Shown: piece by piece, positions 40,033-49,608 of the stretch | Layout: each line of letters begins with the position of its first letter | How positions within the stretch are numbered: the first letter of the stretch is position 1 | NCBI GenBank assembly: GCA_029167225.1 | Contig: JARFNK010000015.1 | Location: 62,001 to 126,000, forward strand | DNA: 64,000 nt | Direction: 5' to 3' | DNA from: Sphingobium arseniciresistens | GTDB taxonomy: Bacteria; Pseudomonadota; Alphaproteobacteria; Sphingomonadales; Sphingomonadaceae | The notes under the pieces: generated by a model | Database searches by the model: none | Seen by the model: the letters and a program-made list of their open reading frames with translations, nothing else | What the model was told of the DNA's origin: nothing | Program-made: the position numbers and the translations under genes

Positions 40033-41799
40033 ATGACAGCAGCCCTCAACATCACCCGTTCCATCGTCGGTCAACCCTGGCACTGGCGCGGGACGAGCAC
40101 GGACGGGCGCGATCCGGGGTTCCAGCCCGACGACCTGGTGACGCAGCTGCTTATCAGCCGCGGCTGCCCGCGTGAGCAGGTGGAGCAATATCGCAACCCC
40201 ACCATCCGCGCCTTCATGCCCGACCCCAGCCTGTTCCGCGACATGGACCGCGCTGCCGAGCGGCTGGCCGATGCCGTGCAGGCGGGCGAGCAGGTGACGA
40301 TCTTCGGCGATTATGACGTGGACGGGGCGACCAGCGCCGCGCTGCTCGTGCGCCTGCTGCGCGAGCTTGGCTTGCCCGCGGGCAGCTACATTCCCGACCG
40401 GCTGATGGAGGGCTATGGCCCTTCGGGCGAGGCGCTGGTGCGGCTGGGCGCGCAGGGTGCATCGCTGATCGTCACCGTCGATTGCGGCGCGCAGGCGTTC
40501 GAGGCGCTGGCGATGGCGCGCGATGCGGGCGTCGACGTGGTGGTGGTGGACCATCATAAATGCGCCGCCGCGCTGCCGGCCGCCTTCGCGCTGGTGAACC
40601 CCAACCGGCTCGACGAAAGCGACGAGGGGGCGACCCATGGGCATCTGGCCGCCGTCGGCGTCGCGTTTCTGCTCGGCGCGGCGCTGCTGCGGACCTTGCG
40701 GGGCAGGGGCTGGTTCGAGACGCGCGCCGAGCCGCGCATCATGGACCTGCTCGATCTGGTGGCGCTGGGCACGGTCGCGGACGTCGCACAGCTGCGCGGG
40801 CTCAACCGAGCCTTCGTGGCGCAGGGGCTGAAGGTGATGGCCGGTCGCCGCAACATCGGGCTGGCCGCGCTCATCACCGCCAGCCGCCTCAGCCGTGCGC
40901 CGCTGTGCCATGATCTGGGCTTTGCGCTGGGGCCGCGAATCAATGCCGGCGGACGGGTAGGGCGCTCGGACCTCGGCGTGCGCCTGCTCACCACGCAGGA
41001 TCCGCAGGAGGCCGCGACCATCGCCGCAGAACTCGACCGCCTGAACGAGGAACGCCGCGCCATCGAGGCGCAGGTGCAGGAGGCCGCGGAGCAGCTGGCC
41101 GATGCCCAGCATAACCGCGCCGTCGCGCTGGTTTCGGGCGAGGGCTGGCATCCCGGCGTGATCGGCATCGTTGCCGGGCGGCTGAAGGAGCGGCTGGGGC
41201 GCCCGGCCATCGTGATTGCGCTGGACGAGACGGGCGTGGGCAAGGGGTCGGGTCGCTCGATCGCGGGCGTGGACCTGGGCGCCGCCGTGCTTGCGGCCAA
41301 GGACGAGGGGTTGCTGGTGGCGGGCGGCGGCCATGCGATGGCGGCCGGCCTTACCGTTGCGGCCGGCGGCGTTGATGCGCTCGCCGAATTTCTCGATGCG
41401 CGCCTGTCCGCTGATGTCGCCCGTGCCACCGGCGAGCGCTCGCTGCTGATCGACGCGGTACTGAGCCCGCGCGGCGTCAATCCCGATTTCGTCGCCGCGA
41501 TCGACGCCGGGGGGCCCTATGGCATGGGCTGGCCCGCCCCGCGCATCGCCACCGGCCCCGTGCGCATGATCCGGGCGGACATCGTGGGCACCAACCATGT
41601 CCGCGCGATCGTTGCCGGCGAGGATGGGCAATCGCTCAAGACCGTGGCCTTCCGCCAGGCGGAAACGCCTCTGGGACAGGCCCTGCTGGGCGCCCCGCGC
41701 GACCGCCGGCTCTGGCTCGCGGGCCGCGCGAAGATCGACGACTGGGGTGCCCGCCCTGCCGCCGAGCTGCATGTGGAAGACGCCGCCTGGGCCGATTGA
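40033..41799 (+). CDS. recJ: Single-strand-specific 5'-3' exonuclease RecJ
   Basis: This 588-residue DHH-family nuclease is used in recombination and mismatch repair. The catalytic motifs IFGDYDVDGATSAALLVRLL, TVDCGAQ and VVVVDHHK are intact, and the DHHA1-like part shows GRSIAGVDLG and GGGHAMAAGLTV. AGGAGGG sits just before the ATG at 40033. It is followed by the tRNA-Glu gene after about 120 bases, and thus marks the last chromosomal gene before the conjugative element. Confidence 0.96.
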   Translation: MTAALNITRSIVGQPWHWRGTSTDGRDPGFQPDDLVTQLLISRGCPREQVEQYRNPTIRAFMPDPSLFRDMDRAAERLADAVQAGEQVTIFGDYDVDGATSAALLVRLLRELGLPAGSYIPDRLMEGYGPSGEALVRLGAQGASLIVTVDCGAQAFEALAMARDAGVDVVVVDHHKCAAALPAAFALVNPNRLDESDEGATHGHLAAVGVAFLLGAALLRTLRGRGWFETRAEPRIMDLLDLVALGTVADVAQLRGLNRAFVAQGLKVMAGRRNIGLAALITASRLSRAPLCHDLGFALGPRINAGGRVGRSDLGVRLLTTQDPQEAATIAAELDRLNEERRAIEAQVQEAAEQLADAQHNRAVALVSGEGWHPGVIGIVAGRLKERLGRPAIVIALDETGVGKGSGRSIAGVDLGAAVLAAKDEGLLVAGGGHAMAAGLTVAAGGVDALAEFLDARLSADVARATGERSLLIDAVLSPRGVNPDFVAAIDAGGPYGMGWPAPRIATGPVRMIRADIVGTNHVRAIVAGEDGQSLKTVAFRQAETPLGQALLGAPRDRRLWLAGRAKIDDWGARPAAELHVEDAAWAD

Positions 41800-41852
41800 G
41801 GGGCTGTTTTCCTTCCTGTGCAAAGTTCGCGCAAAGAAGGCTGGAAAGAGGG

Positions 41853-41881
41853 TTGACCACACCAAACATACCCCCTAAAGG
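41853..41881 (+). promoter_or_regulatory. Possible promoter of the tRNA-Glu gene
   Basis: TTGACC at 41853-41858 and TAAAGG at 41876-41881 are separated by 17 bases and lie about 40 bases before the tRNA. The -35 match is good and the -10 match is weak. Confidence 0.35.
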
Positions 41882-41922
41882 CCGCCTTCACTCATGGACA
41901 TGCGCTCCGGCGCACGGCTCAT

Positions 41923-41998
41923 GGCCCCTTCGTCTAGCGGTCTAGGACGCGGCCCTTTCACGGCTGAAACACGGGTTCGATTCCCGTAGGGGTCACCA
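41923..41998 (+). tRNA. tRNA-Glu (anticodon TTC)
   Basis: This 76-base cloverleaf has acceptor arms GGCCCCT (41923-41929) and AGGGGTC (41988-41994), discriminator A and an encoded CCA. The anticodon stem is CGGCC/GGCTG (with one wobble) around loop CTTTCAC, with anticodon TTC at 41957-41959. The T-arm is CGGGTTCGATTCCCG. The 3' end borders a block of conjugation genes, so this tRNA is the likely integration site (attB) of the element to its right. Confidence 0.97.
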
Positions 41999-42161
41999 GT
42001 CAAGCGCTTCAACGCCTTGATATTGGCTGATAAATTAGTTTTCTCGGAAAATCAGGCCCACATGTGTTCCCACAATTTGGCTGGGACATGTTGAACCTAT
42101 TCGCGATCCGTTGATACCGCCCAGAGCGCATCCAACGATGTTCGCTAAAATCCGAAGCGAT

Positions 42162-43166
42162 TCAGATTTCGCCTTTTTGGGCGATGGTCCGAACGATGCG
42201 CTTCCCGTTCCGACGCTCAAGTTGCACAAAAATGTCCACGGTGCTGCGCACATAATGCAGGATATCTTCGCGCTTCAGTTGGGTTCCCGATTGCAGGATG
42301 ATCAACGCCAGTTGCTCGATCGCTTTGGTCGGGCTGTCGGCGTGTATCGTCGTCATTGAGCCTGGATGGCCGGTGTTGATAGCACGTAGGAATGTATAGG
42401 CCTCACCGCCGCGCAATTCTCCCAGGATGATCCGATCCGGCCGCATACGTAGGGATGCCTGGAGAAGGTCGTCAGTATTGACCTTGGCTTCCCCCAGTTC
42501 GCCTTTCACCGCGACAAGGCCCACGGCATTAGCGTGATCAAGCTGTAACTCGGGCGTATCCTCAATGAGGATCAATCGCTCCTCGGCAGGTATCTTACGC
42601 ATCAATGCGCCAAGGAAAGTCGTCTTGCCGGTCGATGTGCCCCCGGAAATCAATATGGTCTTACGCTGGCGCACGGCCTCGGAGAGCATGGCGACACGAT
42701 CATCCGTCTCGGCAATCGCTTGCGCGACCTCTTGCTCCTCTGGCCCATCAAACGCCCTATTCAGAGCATAATCTTCCAATGTGAGATTGGATGATATGTG
42801 CCGCCTTATGGCAAGCGCCAGCGGCCCTCTAGTCGCCGGCGGCGCGACGATCTGCACACGCGACCCATCGGGCAAGCGAGCGCCGAGCAGCGGATGTTCT
42901 CTGTTGATGCCTTGATGGGACAGGCTCGCAATTTGACGTGCGAGACGCCACAGCGTTGCTTCTGTGAGTGCTGGCACCGCTTCTCTGGCGATACCGCCGC
43001 CCAACCGCTCAATCCATATTTCGCCAGGGTGGTTGATGTAGATATCGGTGACGTCGGGTTGGACGAGCACATTCGAGATTGGAGAAAGATAGGCGTCGAG
43101 GAATGGATAGTCCGAAATCGCTGAATTCGTCCCAGCATCTGTCGAGTCCGCGCCGCCGTCCGTCAT
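42162..43166 (-). CDS. virB11: VirB11 secretion ATPase
   Basis: This 334-residue hexameric ATPase sits at the cytoplasmic base of the type IV secretion channel. The Walker A is GGTSTGKTTFLG, the Asp box is LILIEDTPELQLD, ILGELRGGEAYTFLRAINTG follows, and the His box is GSMTTIHADS. It lacks the lead region of the CpaF protein at 6340, so the two related ATPases in this window serve different machines. Its start overlaps the virB10 stop by four bases. It is the last gene of the operon; the element boundary lies about 160 bases further on. Confidence 0.95.
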   Translation of the reverse strand: MTDGGADSTDAGTNSAISDYPFLDAYLSPISNVLVQPDVTDIYINHPGEIWIERLGGGIAREAVPALTEATLWRLARQIASLSHQGINREHPLLGARLPDGSRVQIVAPPATRGPLALAIRRHISSNLTLEDYALNRAFDGPEEQEVAQAIAETDDRVAMLSEAVRQRKTILISGGTSTGKTTFLGALMRKIPAEERLILIEDTPELQLDHANAVGLVAVKGELGEAKVNTDDLLQASLRMRPDRIILGELRGGEAYTFLRAINTGHPGSMTTIHADSPTKAIEQLALIILQSGTQLKREDILHYVRSTVDIFVQLERRNGKRIVRTIAQKGEI

Positions 43167-44245
43167 CGGCGCAGGCCCGTGCCGCTAAAGTCGAGATCCT
43201 TTGCCACAAACACCGAGATTTCTGCGCCAGAGGCTACTTTGACGGTCGGAGCGGAATCCACATTGGGGAGGAGGTTCTGCGCCGTGGCACCGACCTGCCC
43301 CGGCAGACCCACGATCACGGAATTGCCTTTGGGTTGGGACGCAAGATTGACGCCAATTGTGAGGGCAGATTGCAACACCGCATTACCGAACCGTTCAAAG
43401 AAATGATTATTGACCTTGCCTGCGATACCAGCGCCACCCAGCACATCCGCAGCGGGTGAGCCAATGCGGATGGCAACGCCATCGGGCCGGATGAGCCTGG
43501 TCCAGGTTACCAAGACACGTTTTTGCCCGGCCTTGGGGTCGCCCGACGCTTCTCCGATCAGTCGGCTTCCGCGCGGGATAAGGACACGCGTGCCATCGAA
43601 CCCCCGCGCATCGCGCGAGACTACTGCCCGCACCAATCCAGGGCGACGGCTGTCGATCGGCGTTTCCAACACCGCATTGATCATCGAACCTTGTGGAACA
43701 AGATTAGTGCGATTGCGGATGACGCTCGCGCGGACGGCCTGGTCATCGCCCGCCGCGCCTGCAGCAGCGGAGGCGTTACCCGGACCTTCGCCCACACCTA
43801 AGTCGATGATCAGCGGCGAACCGTCGCCATCTTCCTTAGCGCGAGGCGGCGATGCGGCTTGAGCAACCTGTATCGGCGCCATAGGCGGGTGGTAGATGGG
43901 GACCGGCTGCTGTGGAAACATGGGGCGGTTTACGCTCGCCGTCGATGGCGGCGTCACAATCGGTTCGGAGGTCGGTATGACTACGGATGTTTTCGCAACT
44001 GGTAGAGCTGGCAAAGGCAGGGCAAGCGGCTGAGGGGAAGCTATGATGCCCTGAGCAGATGCCGCCTGGCCATTATTTCGTTCATTGTTTCGCCTGTTGC
44101 TGTCCAGAACCAGAAACAACCCAACTGCAAGAACGGTGCAGATGCCGCCAATGGCAAAACCGGAAAGCCCTGCAGCTGGAGGGCGAACAATGGGTCGCAC
44201 GTCCCGCGCTGACAGCGCCGCACGCGGATCTAGTTCGTCGTTCAT
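43163..44245 (-). CDS. virB10: VirB10/TrbI core-complex protein
   Basis: This 360-residue protein spans the envelope: a cytoplasmic lead, one membrane segment (about 25-45, LSGFAIGGICTVLAVGLFLV), a Pro-rich periplasmic linker (about 70-120), and the C-terminal barrel domain forming the outer-membrane pore with VirB7/B9. Typical parts are VPQGSMINAVLETPIDSRRPG, LIPRGSRLIGE and the C-terminal GAEISVFVAKDLDFS. It overlaps virB9 and virB11 by four bases each. Confidence 0.95.
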   Translation of the reverse strand: MNDELDPRAALSARDVRPIVRPPAAGLSGFAIGGICTVLAVGLFLVLDSNRRNNERNNGQAASAQGIIASPQPLALPLPALPVAKTSVVIPTSEPIVTPPSTASVNRPMFPQQPVPIYHPPMAPIQVAQAASPPRAKEDGDGSPLIIDLGVGEGPGNASAAAGAAGDDQAVRASVIRNRTNLVPQGSMINAVLETPIDSRRPGLVRAVVSRDARGFDGTRVLIPRGSRLIGEASGDPKAGQKRVLVTWTRLIRPDGVAIRIGSPAADVLGGAGIAGKVNNHFFERFGNAVLQSALTIGVNLASQPKGNSVIVGLPGQVGATAQNLLPNVDSAPTVKVASGAEISVFVAKDLDFSGTGLRR

Positions 44246-44931
44246 GGCTGGCCCACCGGGACTTGCCGCGTTGCGGTCGCCATGCGCTTGCCGGCACGGA
44301 AAACGAATCGAGGTGCGATGGAATCCACCACGAATGCACCTTCGCGCATGGCACCATTGATCAGCGTTTCATCTCCCTGTGCATCGATGGCGTAGACTGC
44401 CGGGATGGCGGAATCGGCGGCCCATCGAATGCTTGTCGACATGCCATCATCCGACATGGCCGTTGGTATGAGCTCCTTGGCGCCGCGAACACGAAAGGTC
44501 GCTTGGCTCTCACTTATGACGGTGGGCGGCGCCATATCGATACCGGCATAACGAAAGCGGACGATGAAGGGATTGGTGCCAAAGCCAGCCCCCGGCACCA
44601 GCATGAAGCTGTATCGACGCGCATCGGTCAATACTATGAGATTGGTGTCCTGCGCGCCTTCGACAGGCTTGATGAAAAGATGGTCAGCCCGTTTATTAGG
44701 CGTCACTTTCCAGCCCTCCCCCTCGCCGATCGCAACATTTTCCACCCGCTCGTCCGCCGCAAACTCGATCGCGACCGTATAGCCTTGTTCAAGGCTCAGG
44801 CGGACGACCTGGTCAGTATCATAATCGACTGTCTGGATACGAGGATCGCCCGGCGACGCTTGTGGGATGACCTCCGCTAAAGCCGGAACGGTCAGCGCCA
44901 GCGCCGTGAAGCATATAAGAGGCTTGATCAT
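44242..44931 (-). CDS. virB9: VirB9/TrbG core-complex protein
   Basis: This 229-residue periplasmic protein has a signal peptide (LICFTALALTVPALA). The N-terminal CagX-like domain contains GDPRIQTVDYDTDQVVRLSL and FAADERVENVAIGEGEGW; the C-terminal domain carries the VDSIAPRFVFRAGKR region that meets VirB7 and VirB10. No separate VirB7 lipoprotein is recognised in the operon, so that subunit is missing, very small or replaced. It overlaps both neighbours by four bases. Confidence 0.94.
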   Translation of the reverse strand: MIKPLICFTALALTVPALAEVIPQASPGDPRIQTVDYDTDQVVRLSLEQGYTVAIEFAADERVENVAIGEGEGWKVTPNKRADHLFIKPVEGAQDTNLIVLTDARRYSFMLVPGAGFGTNPFIVRFRYAGIDMAPPTVISESQATFRVRGAKELIPTAMSDDGMSTSIRWAADSAIPAVYAIDAQGDETLINGAMREGAFVVDSIAPRFVFRAGKRMATATRQVPVGQP

Positions 44932-45716
44932 GGCCGGGCCGCCTGTAGCGCCGACGTCTGCGGAAGCGGCGCGGGCTGCGCCGGAACCTGCATGGACCCG
45001 CTGCTCTTCGATACTGGATCAGGCGCCTCCTGATCACGCCTATAGCGCAAGACCTGGAAGCCGAGCGGATTGACCAATCGGTCCTCCATTGCCATCGGCG
45101 CATCGATGAAGCGGTAGCGGATGATCGATACCCAGTCCTGCTTCGAACCTTCGACCTGTCCCTGATCCCTGCGCTCGGTCTCAAACCGTACCTGAGCGAC
45201 ATTGGCGCCCAGCGGCGAAACGCTCTTGACGCGAACCGCAAGAATAGTGGTTCTGGGCAGGCGTTGGAACGGGCTGGCTGGATTGGTCGCCGGCATCATC
45301 GCCATATAGTCGCTGCGCGCCCGCTCGGCGGACCAGAGACCCACTTTGCGATAGTCGGCCTGGATCGTGACAATGTCGAAGCCCTCGCGCGCCATCACAT
45401 ATTGGGCGAGCAGCGACTGGGTCAAAGCCCCGTCTGGCGCGAGACGCTGACGGCCATCCCCTTTGAGCAGTTGCACATAACCGGTGGTGCGGTCGACCAG
45501 CAGCGTGTTGGATTCGACCGTCTTGAGCGGCATCATCAAAAGGATTGCCAGAATGGCAAGGACGGCAACGCCACAGGCAATGCCTGCCACGATCCAGGCA
45601 ATGCGCCGGGATTGGCGCATGCGCGCCTGATCATCGTCCGCCCAAGTGACGGCGCGCGCATAATAGGCTTCACGATCGGGCGCCACCTTTGCCGCCTTGT
45701 TCTTCTTCTCACTCAT
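44928..45716 (-). CDS. virB8: VirB8 inner-membrane assembly protein
   Basis: This 262-residue bitopic protein nucleates the secretion channel. One membrane segment lies at about 45-68 (IVAGIACGVAVLAILAILLM) and is followed by an NTF2-like periplasmic domain (DRTTGYVQLL, YVMAREGFDIVTIQADYRKVGLWS, and VRFETERRDQ). A Pro/Gln-rich tail ends the protein. It overlaps virB6 and virB9 by four bases, indicating coupled translation. Confidence 0.93.
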   Translation of the reverse strand: MSEKKNKAAKVAPDREAYYARAVTWADDDQARMRQSRRIAWIVAGIACGVAVLAILAILLMMPLKTVESNTLLVDRTTGYVQLLKGDGRQRLAPDGALTQSLLAQYVMAREGFDIVTIQADYRKVGLWSAERARSDYMAMMPATNPASPFQRLPRTTILAVRVKSVSPLGANVAQVRFETERRDQGQVEGSKQDWVSIIRYRFIDAPMAMEDRLVNPLGFQVLRYRRDQEAPDPVSKSSGSMQVPAQPAPLPQTSALQAARP

Positions 45717-46960
45717 GTCCGATTGTTCCGCTGGCTTATGCTCTTGGTGTTGCGCTGATTGCCCGTGCGACGGTAGCTCTGGCCAATAGGCGTCGGGCGA
45801 GGCTCACTGCCATTCTGTCCTGACAGTTCTATCCGCCGGCCAGCCTCAGACCCGGCGCCCGCCAGGACGGGGCGAATGGCCCACTGGTCGCTGGCCGTGA
45901 TGGAATCTGCGATCAAGGCACCGCGTGAGCGCCCTCCATCCGCAGGGGGAGATGGCGAGCCCATGCGCTGTTCAGTAATTTGGCGGGGCTGAGCCAGGCT
46001 TGATGTCTGCCAGCGGCTGCTGATCTGTGATCCAATGGCCAGGCCACGCTCAAGGAAGCGGAAACCGGCGCCGATCTTGAACGAGACCGCAAGTGCCACC
46101 AGCAGTGCGATAAGGAAGATCAGCGTCGTCGCCAATATCTCTCCGGGCGCCATGACCGGCAAAGCACCGGCCGCCATGACTGTCACCAGATTTTCAAGCT
46201 GGGATTCGATGATCGATATCTCGATGCCAAGCAGAACGGCGGTGGAGATGCTGGCAACTGCAGTTCCCACCAGCCCGCGCACCCAGCCTTCGAACATGCC
46301 GCGCGTCGTATCGAACAACAGGCAGGCAAAGAAGAGCGGACCAAGCGCCAACAGCAAGCCGGCGATCAGTCGCACCGAGATCAGCACAGCCAGGCCCGAT
46401 ACCAATAGCAATATGCCTGCTGCGCTGAGCAATGGATTGCCCGCAAGCGAGAAGGCCATGGGCGCCGCAACGGTGGCAGCTGAGCCGGCCGCAGATGCAG
46501 CCTGCGCTGGCTGAACATTTTGAGGCGCGGCGTTGGGCGACGGACGCACGATTTCGGCGACCAGTTGATAGCTGCCCTGCAGCCGCGCGGGAAAGCTCCG
46601 TCCACTGCCACCACCTGCACCGGGAAGCACGGTCAGCAGGTCACGGGGCGCGTCGACGGTCAGGTTGTAGACGACCGAGCGATAGGCCGACCATTGGGTG
46701 GCGAAGGCGAGCACCAGGCCGATCTTTGCCGCCAGTAATATACCATCACGGATCTGCAGTTGGTCGCCTAGCAGCAGACGATAACCCTGAATGGCGATCA
46801 GGATGGTCAGGAGGCCGCCGAGAGCAAGAATGACGGGCGAATTGGCAGCCGCGAGCGCCGCATAGCCGCCTTCGCCCAGAAGCGAGGCCTGGCAATCGAC
46901 ATAGCGGGTGAGCGCCATGGCATAGCCCTGGGTCGCATCGAAGGGCGCACAGCCTTCCAT
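45713..46960 (-). CDS. virB6: VirB6/TrbL polytopic channel protein
   Basis: This 415-residue inner-membrane protein has about six to eight hydrophobic segments (e.g. SPVILALGGLLTILIAIQGY; LIAGLLLALGPLFFACLLF) and a hydrophilic C-terminal tail of about 100 residues. VirB6 proteins help substrates cross the inner membrane; the central WVRGLVGTAVASISTAVLLG region and its Trp fit the family. Its ATG shares one base with the virB4 stop (TGATG). VirB5 would normally lie between virB4 and virB6 and is absent. Confidence 0.9.
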   Translation of the reverse strand: MEGCAPFDATQGYAMALTRYVDCQASLLGEGGYAALAAANSPVILALGGLLTILIAIQGYRLLLGDQLQIRDGILLAAKIGLVLAFATQWSAYRSVVYNLTVDAPRDLLTVLPGAGGGSGRSFPARLQGSYQLVAEIVRPSPNAAPQNVQPAQAASAAGSAATVAAPMAFSLAGNPLLSAAGILLLVSGLAVLISVRLIAGLLLALGPLFFACLLFDTTRGMFEGWVRGLVGTAVASISTAVLLGIEISIIESQLENLVTVMAAGALPVMAPGEILATTLIFLIALLVALAVSFKIGAGFRFLERGLAIGSQISSRWQTSSLAQPRQITEQRMGSPSPPADGGRSRGALIADSITASDQWAIRPVLAGAGSEAGRRIELSGQNGSEPRPTPIGQSYRRTGNQRNTKSISQRNNRT

Positions 46961-49305
46961 CAGGCAACCTTGAGCAGCACAGGGAGCCAGGCATCGGGAT
47001 CGTCGCCAACCTGCGCCCGAATGTCGTCGAGCAGGCGCACCGTTCGCTCCCGACCCGACAGGATGGTCAGGATGTCGGCTTCACCGCTCAGATTGAGGCG
47101 CGCGACGACGCTGTCATTGCCATGCTTGATGAGGAAGCAGTGCGCGCTGTCGGGAAGGCTGCGGATCAGGTCATATTCATGGGCGGTAAGGCCGAAGCCG
47201 TCACAATAATCTTCGCGCCGCGCCTTGGCATTGGCCATGAAGATCTGAGTTGCGGCCTGTTCGACGATGGCACTCGCAATCTTGCTGGAAAGCGCATCCT
47301 CTGCGCTCTGGGTGGCGAAGCCGACCAGCCCGTTGCGCTTGCGGATCGTCTTCTCCCAATCCTTGATCTTGTGGACGAAGATATCATCGTCCAGCGCTTT
47401 CCACCCTTCATCGATAACGATGATGGCCGGGGTTCCATCGAGCCGTTCCTCCACCCGATGGAAGAGATACATCATGGCCGGTGTGCGCAAGGTCGGCGTA
47501 TCCAGGATACGGGTCATATCGAAGCCGATGGTCGGGGCTTCGATATCGATTTTGTCTTCGGCATGGTCGAACAGCCAGGCATGCTCGCCTTCGCCCCACC
47601 AGGGGCGCAGCCGCGACCAGAGATCGTTGGCATGCGGACGCTCACTGCCCCGGAAGAGCTGGGCGACATAGCGCAGGCGGCGATGGGATTTGGGAACGCC
47701 ATAGCTTGCGTCCACCGCCTCCTGAATGTGGAGCAGTTCCTGCGGCGTCAATGGTTCCCCCGGCAGCGCGACCAGTCGGCCAAGCCAATCACTGAGGAAG
47801 CGACGGTTCTCGGGCGTATCGTCAATCTGAAGCGGATTGAGCGCGGCGGACATGCCGGGGCGCAAAATGTCATAGACGCCGCCGATTGCACGGATGAAGA
47901 GTTCAGCTCCGCGATCCTTGTCGAAGAAGACGATACGTGGCGCAAACTTGCGGGCCTGAGCCAGCAGGAAATTGAGGACGACCGTCTTACCCGAGCCCGA
48001 AGGACCGATGATGGTGAAGTTCCCCAAATCGCCCTGATGGAAGTTGAAATGATAGGGCCCGGCAGCGGTCGATTCCAGGATCGTGACCGCATCGCCCCAA
48101 TGATTGCCCGTCGCTTTGCCACTCGGGAAATTATGATAGCTCGCCAGGCTTGCGAAGTTGCGTGATGAAATGAGCGCGCGCCTGGCGATATAGGGGAAGT
48201 TGCCGGGGAATTGCGCCCACCAGGCCGCTTCCAGGCCAATCTCCTCGCGCACCGCAATCAAGCCGAGATCGGTCAGCGCGGACTGGACCTCGGCCATCTG
48301 CGCATCGACAAGATCGATATCGCTGCCACGCACTGATATGGTGAGATGATGTTCCCCAAAGGCCGAACGTCCGGCCGCCAGATCATCCTTGGCATTGCCG
48401 AGTTCGCCGCGCAGGCTGAGCGCCTCATCGTCCGAAGCACGCATGCGCCGCAGCGCCAGGTTCATCCGGCCGAGGCCTGCTTGCCGATCAACGAAGCCGA
48501 AGCTCTGACTCACCACCATCTCAACGGGGATGCGCAGCAGATCATCCAGCATACCCGGCGTGGTTTGCCCCGGATAATCCTTTATCGAAAGCATCGCCTG
48601 GAATTCGCGTGGCAAAGCGCCCGCCGCGCCAAGCTCGACCATATCCTGGCCAAAGCTGATCCGACGGTAGGGCAGATACTCTCCGATATCACCTTCTGGT
48701 AGGCGAACGGGCCGCATCTCACCATTGAGGATCATCGAGAGAAATTCGAGTGGCTCGGAATATAGGCCTTGCTCGGTCTCATAAGTGCTGAGCACGCGCG
48801 GGCGATAATGGCCGAGTACGGCTATGATCTGCTCCGTCGCCGTGTCGAGGGCGCGCTTGTCAGCGGAGCGATCGGCGGCCGAAGAATTGCCTCCGGTCAG
48901 TCTGCGCGACAGGCGGTCGACGATGCCGCTACGCCCTTGGAGAGGGCGGCGCACGACGGTGAGGAACAGATCGTTGACATAGAGATGCCGAGCCCCAAGG
49001 CGCGCGCGCCAGGTCTCGTCCAGTCTAGCACTGAAGCTATCGGGATATTCCGCTTCGAGCGCGGTATCGATCCGCCTGCGAACGATATGATGATAGATTG
49101 CGAAGCGCGAAGACCCGATCGCCTGGAGCATCGCGTCGCGCAGGCCTTTGCGATAGTTGAGTTCGTCAGTGTCGGCCGTTTCGAACAGGAAGCCGCCCAG
49201 GTGAATGACCTGCATCATCAGGCCATCACGGGTCAGCAGCGTATGGTCGTCGATCTGTGCGGCATAAGGCAGCCGGCTGCCCACCGATCGCTCACGCTTT
49301 GCCAC
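46960..49305 (-). CDS. virB4: VirB4/TrbE secretion ATPase
   Basis: This large ATPase (about 781 residues from the GTG at 49305) energises pilus and channel assembly. The P-loop is IIGPSGSGKTVVLNFLL, the Walker B region is PAIIVIDEGWKALDDD, and the family motif NFPSGKATGNHWGDAVT precedes the P-loop. An in-frame ATG at 49395 would overlap virB3 by 76 bases and add a stretch unlike VirB4, so the GTG just after the virB3 stop, with ACGGAG before it, is preferred. It is followed directly by virB6. Confidence 0.93.
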   Translation of the reverse strand: MAKRERSVGSRLPYAAQIDDHTLLTRDGLMMQVIHLGGFLFETADTDELNYRKGLRDAMLQAIGSSRFAIYHHIVRRRIDTALEAEYPDSFSARLDETWRARLGARHLYVNDLFLTVVRRPLQGRSGIVDRLSRRLTGGNSSAADRSADKRALDTATEQIIAVLGHYRPRVLSTYETEQGLYSEPLEFLSMILNGEMRPVRLPEGDIGEYLPYRRISFGQDMVELGAAGALPREFQAMLSIKDYPGQTTPGMLDDLLRIPVEMVVSQSFGFVDRQAGLGRMNLALRRMRASDDEALSLRGELGNAKDDLAAGRSAFGEHHLTISVRGSDIDLVDAQMAEVQSALTDLGLIAVREEIGLEAAWWAQFPGNFPYIARRALISSRNFASLASYHNFPSGKATGNHWGDAVTILESTAAGPYHFNFHQGDLGNFTIIGPSGSGKTVVLNFLLAQARKFAPRIVFFDKDRGAELFIRAIGGVYDILRPGMSAALNPLQIDDTPENRRFLSDWLGRLVALPGEPLTPQELLHIQEAVDASYGVPKSHRRLRYVAQLFRGSERPHANDLWSRLRPWWGEGEHAWLFDHAEDKIDIEAPTIGFDMTRILDTPTLRTPAMMYLFHRVEERLDGTPAIIVIDEGWKALDDDIFVHKIKDWEKTIRKRNGLVGFATQSAEDALSSKIASAIVEQAATQIFMANAKARREDYCDGFGLTAHEYDLIRSLPDSAHCFLIKHGNDSVVARLNLSGEADILTILSGRERTVRLLDDIRAQVGDDPDAWLPVLLKVA

Positions 49306-49319
49306 TTTCTCCGTCGCGC

Positions 49320-49604
49320 TCAGGGATGATAGGAATTGCAACGCCACAGCCGATAGTTGGGAATGCGGGGGCAGCGGGCGACCTTCACCAGCCACAGGTC
49401 GAAGATGTTGGCGTCGCGCAGGCAGGCGAGATAGCCGATCGCATGGACCGCTAGCGCCGCGAGTAGCACCCAGACCGACTTTATGATCAGGAATAGCTCT
49501 GTTGTGACGATCGCGTTGATAACGAAGAAACTGTAGGTGACACCGGCGAACATTTGCGGCCGCGCAAGCGCGACGAACAGCGTATCGCGATCAAGTCCGA
49601 CCAT
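49320..49604 (-). CDS. virB3: VirB3 inner-membrane component
   Basis: This 94-residue protein has two hydrophobic segments in the middle (MFAGVTYSFFVINAIVTTELF; SVWVLLAALAVHAIGYLACL) and a short polar end RLWRCNSYHP, which matches the VirB3 ending (W-R-x-x-S-Y-x-P). VirB3 works together with VirB4; in some systems they are fused. MVGLDRDTLFVALARPQMF at 49604 is the start, five bases after the virB2 stop. Confidence 0.88.
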   Translation of the reverse strand: MVGLDRDTLFVALARPQMFAGVTYSFFVINAIVTTELFLIIKSVWVLLAALAVHAIGYLACLRDANIFDLWLVKVARCPRIPNYRLWRCNSYHP

Positions 49605-49608
49605 CGCT

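Noticed and set aside
40000-41865. 621-codon frame opposite recJ
   Set aside because: RecJ motifs fix the coding strand; this frame follows from its codon bias.
42060-42092. Imperfect CATGT/ACATG palindrome near the tRNA as an attachment-site arm
   Set aside because: The arms match only in part and no integrase or second copy is visible, so it may be chance.
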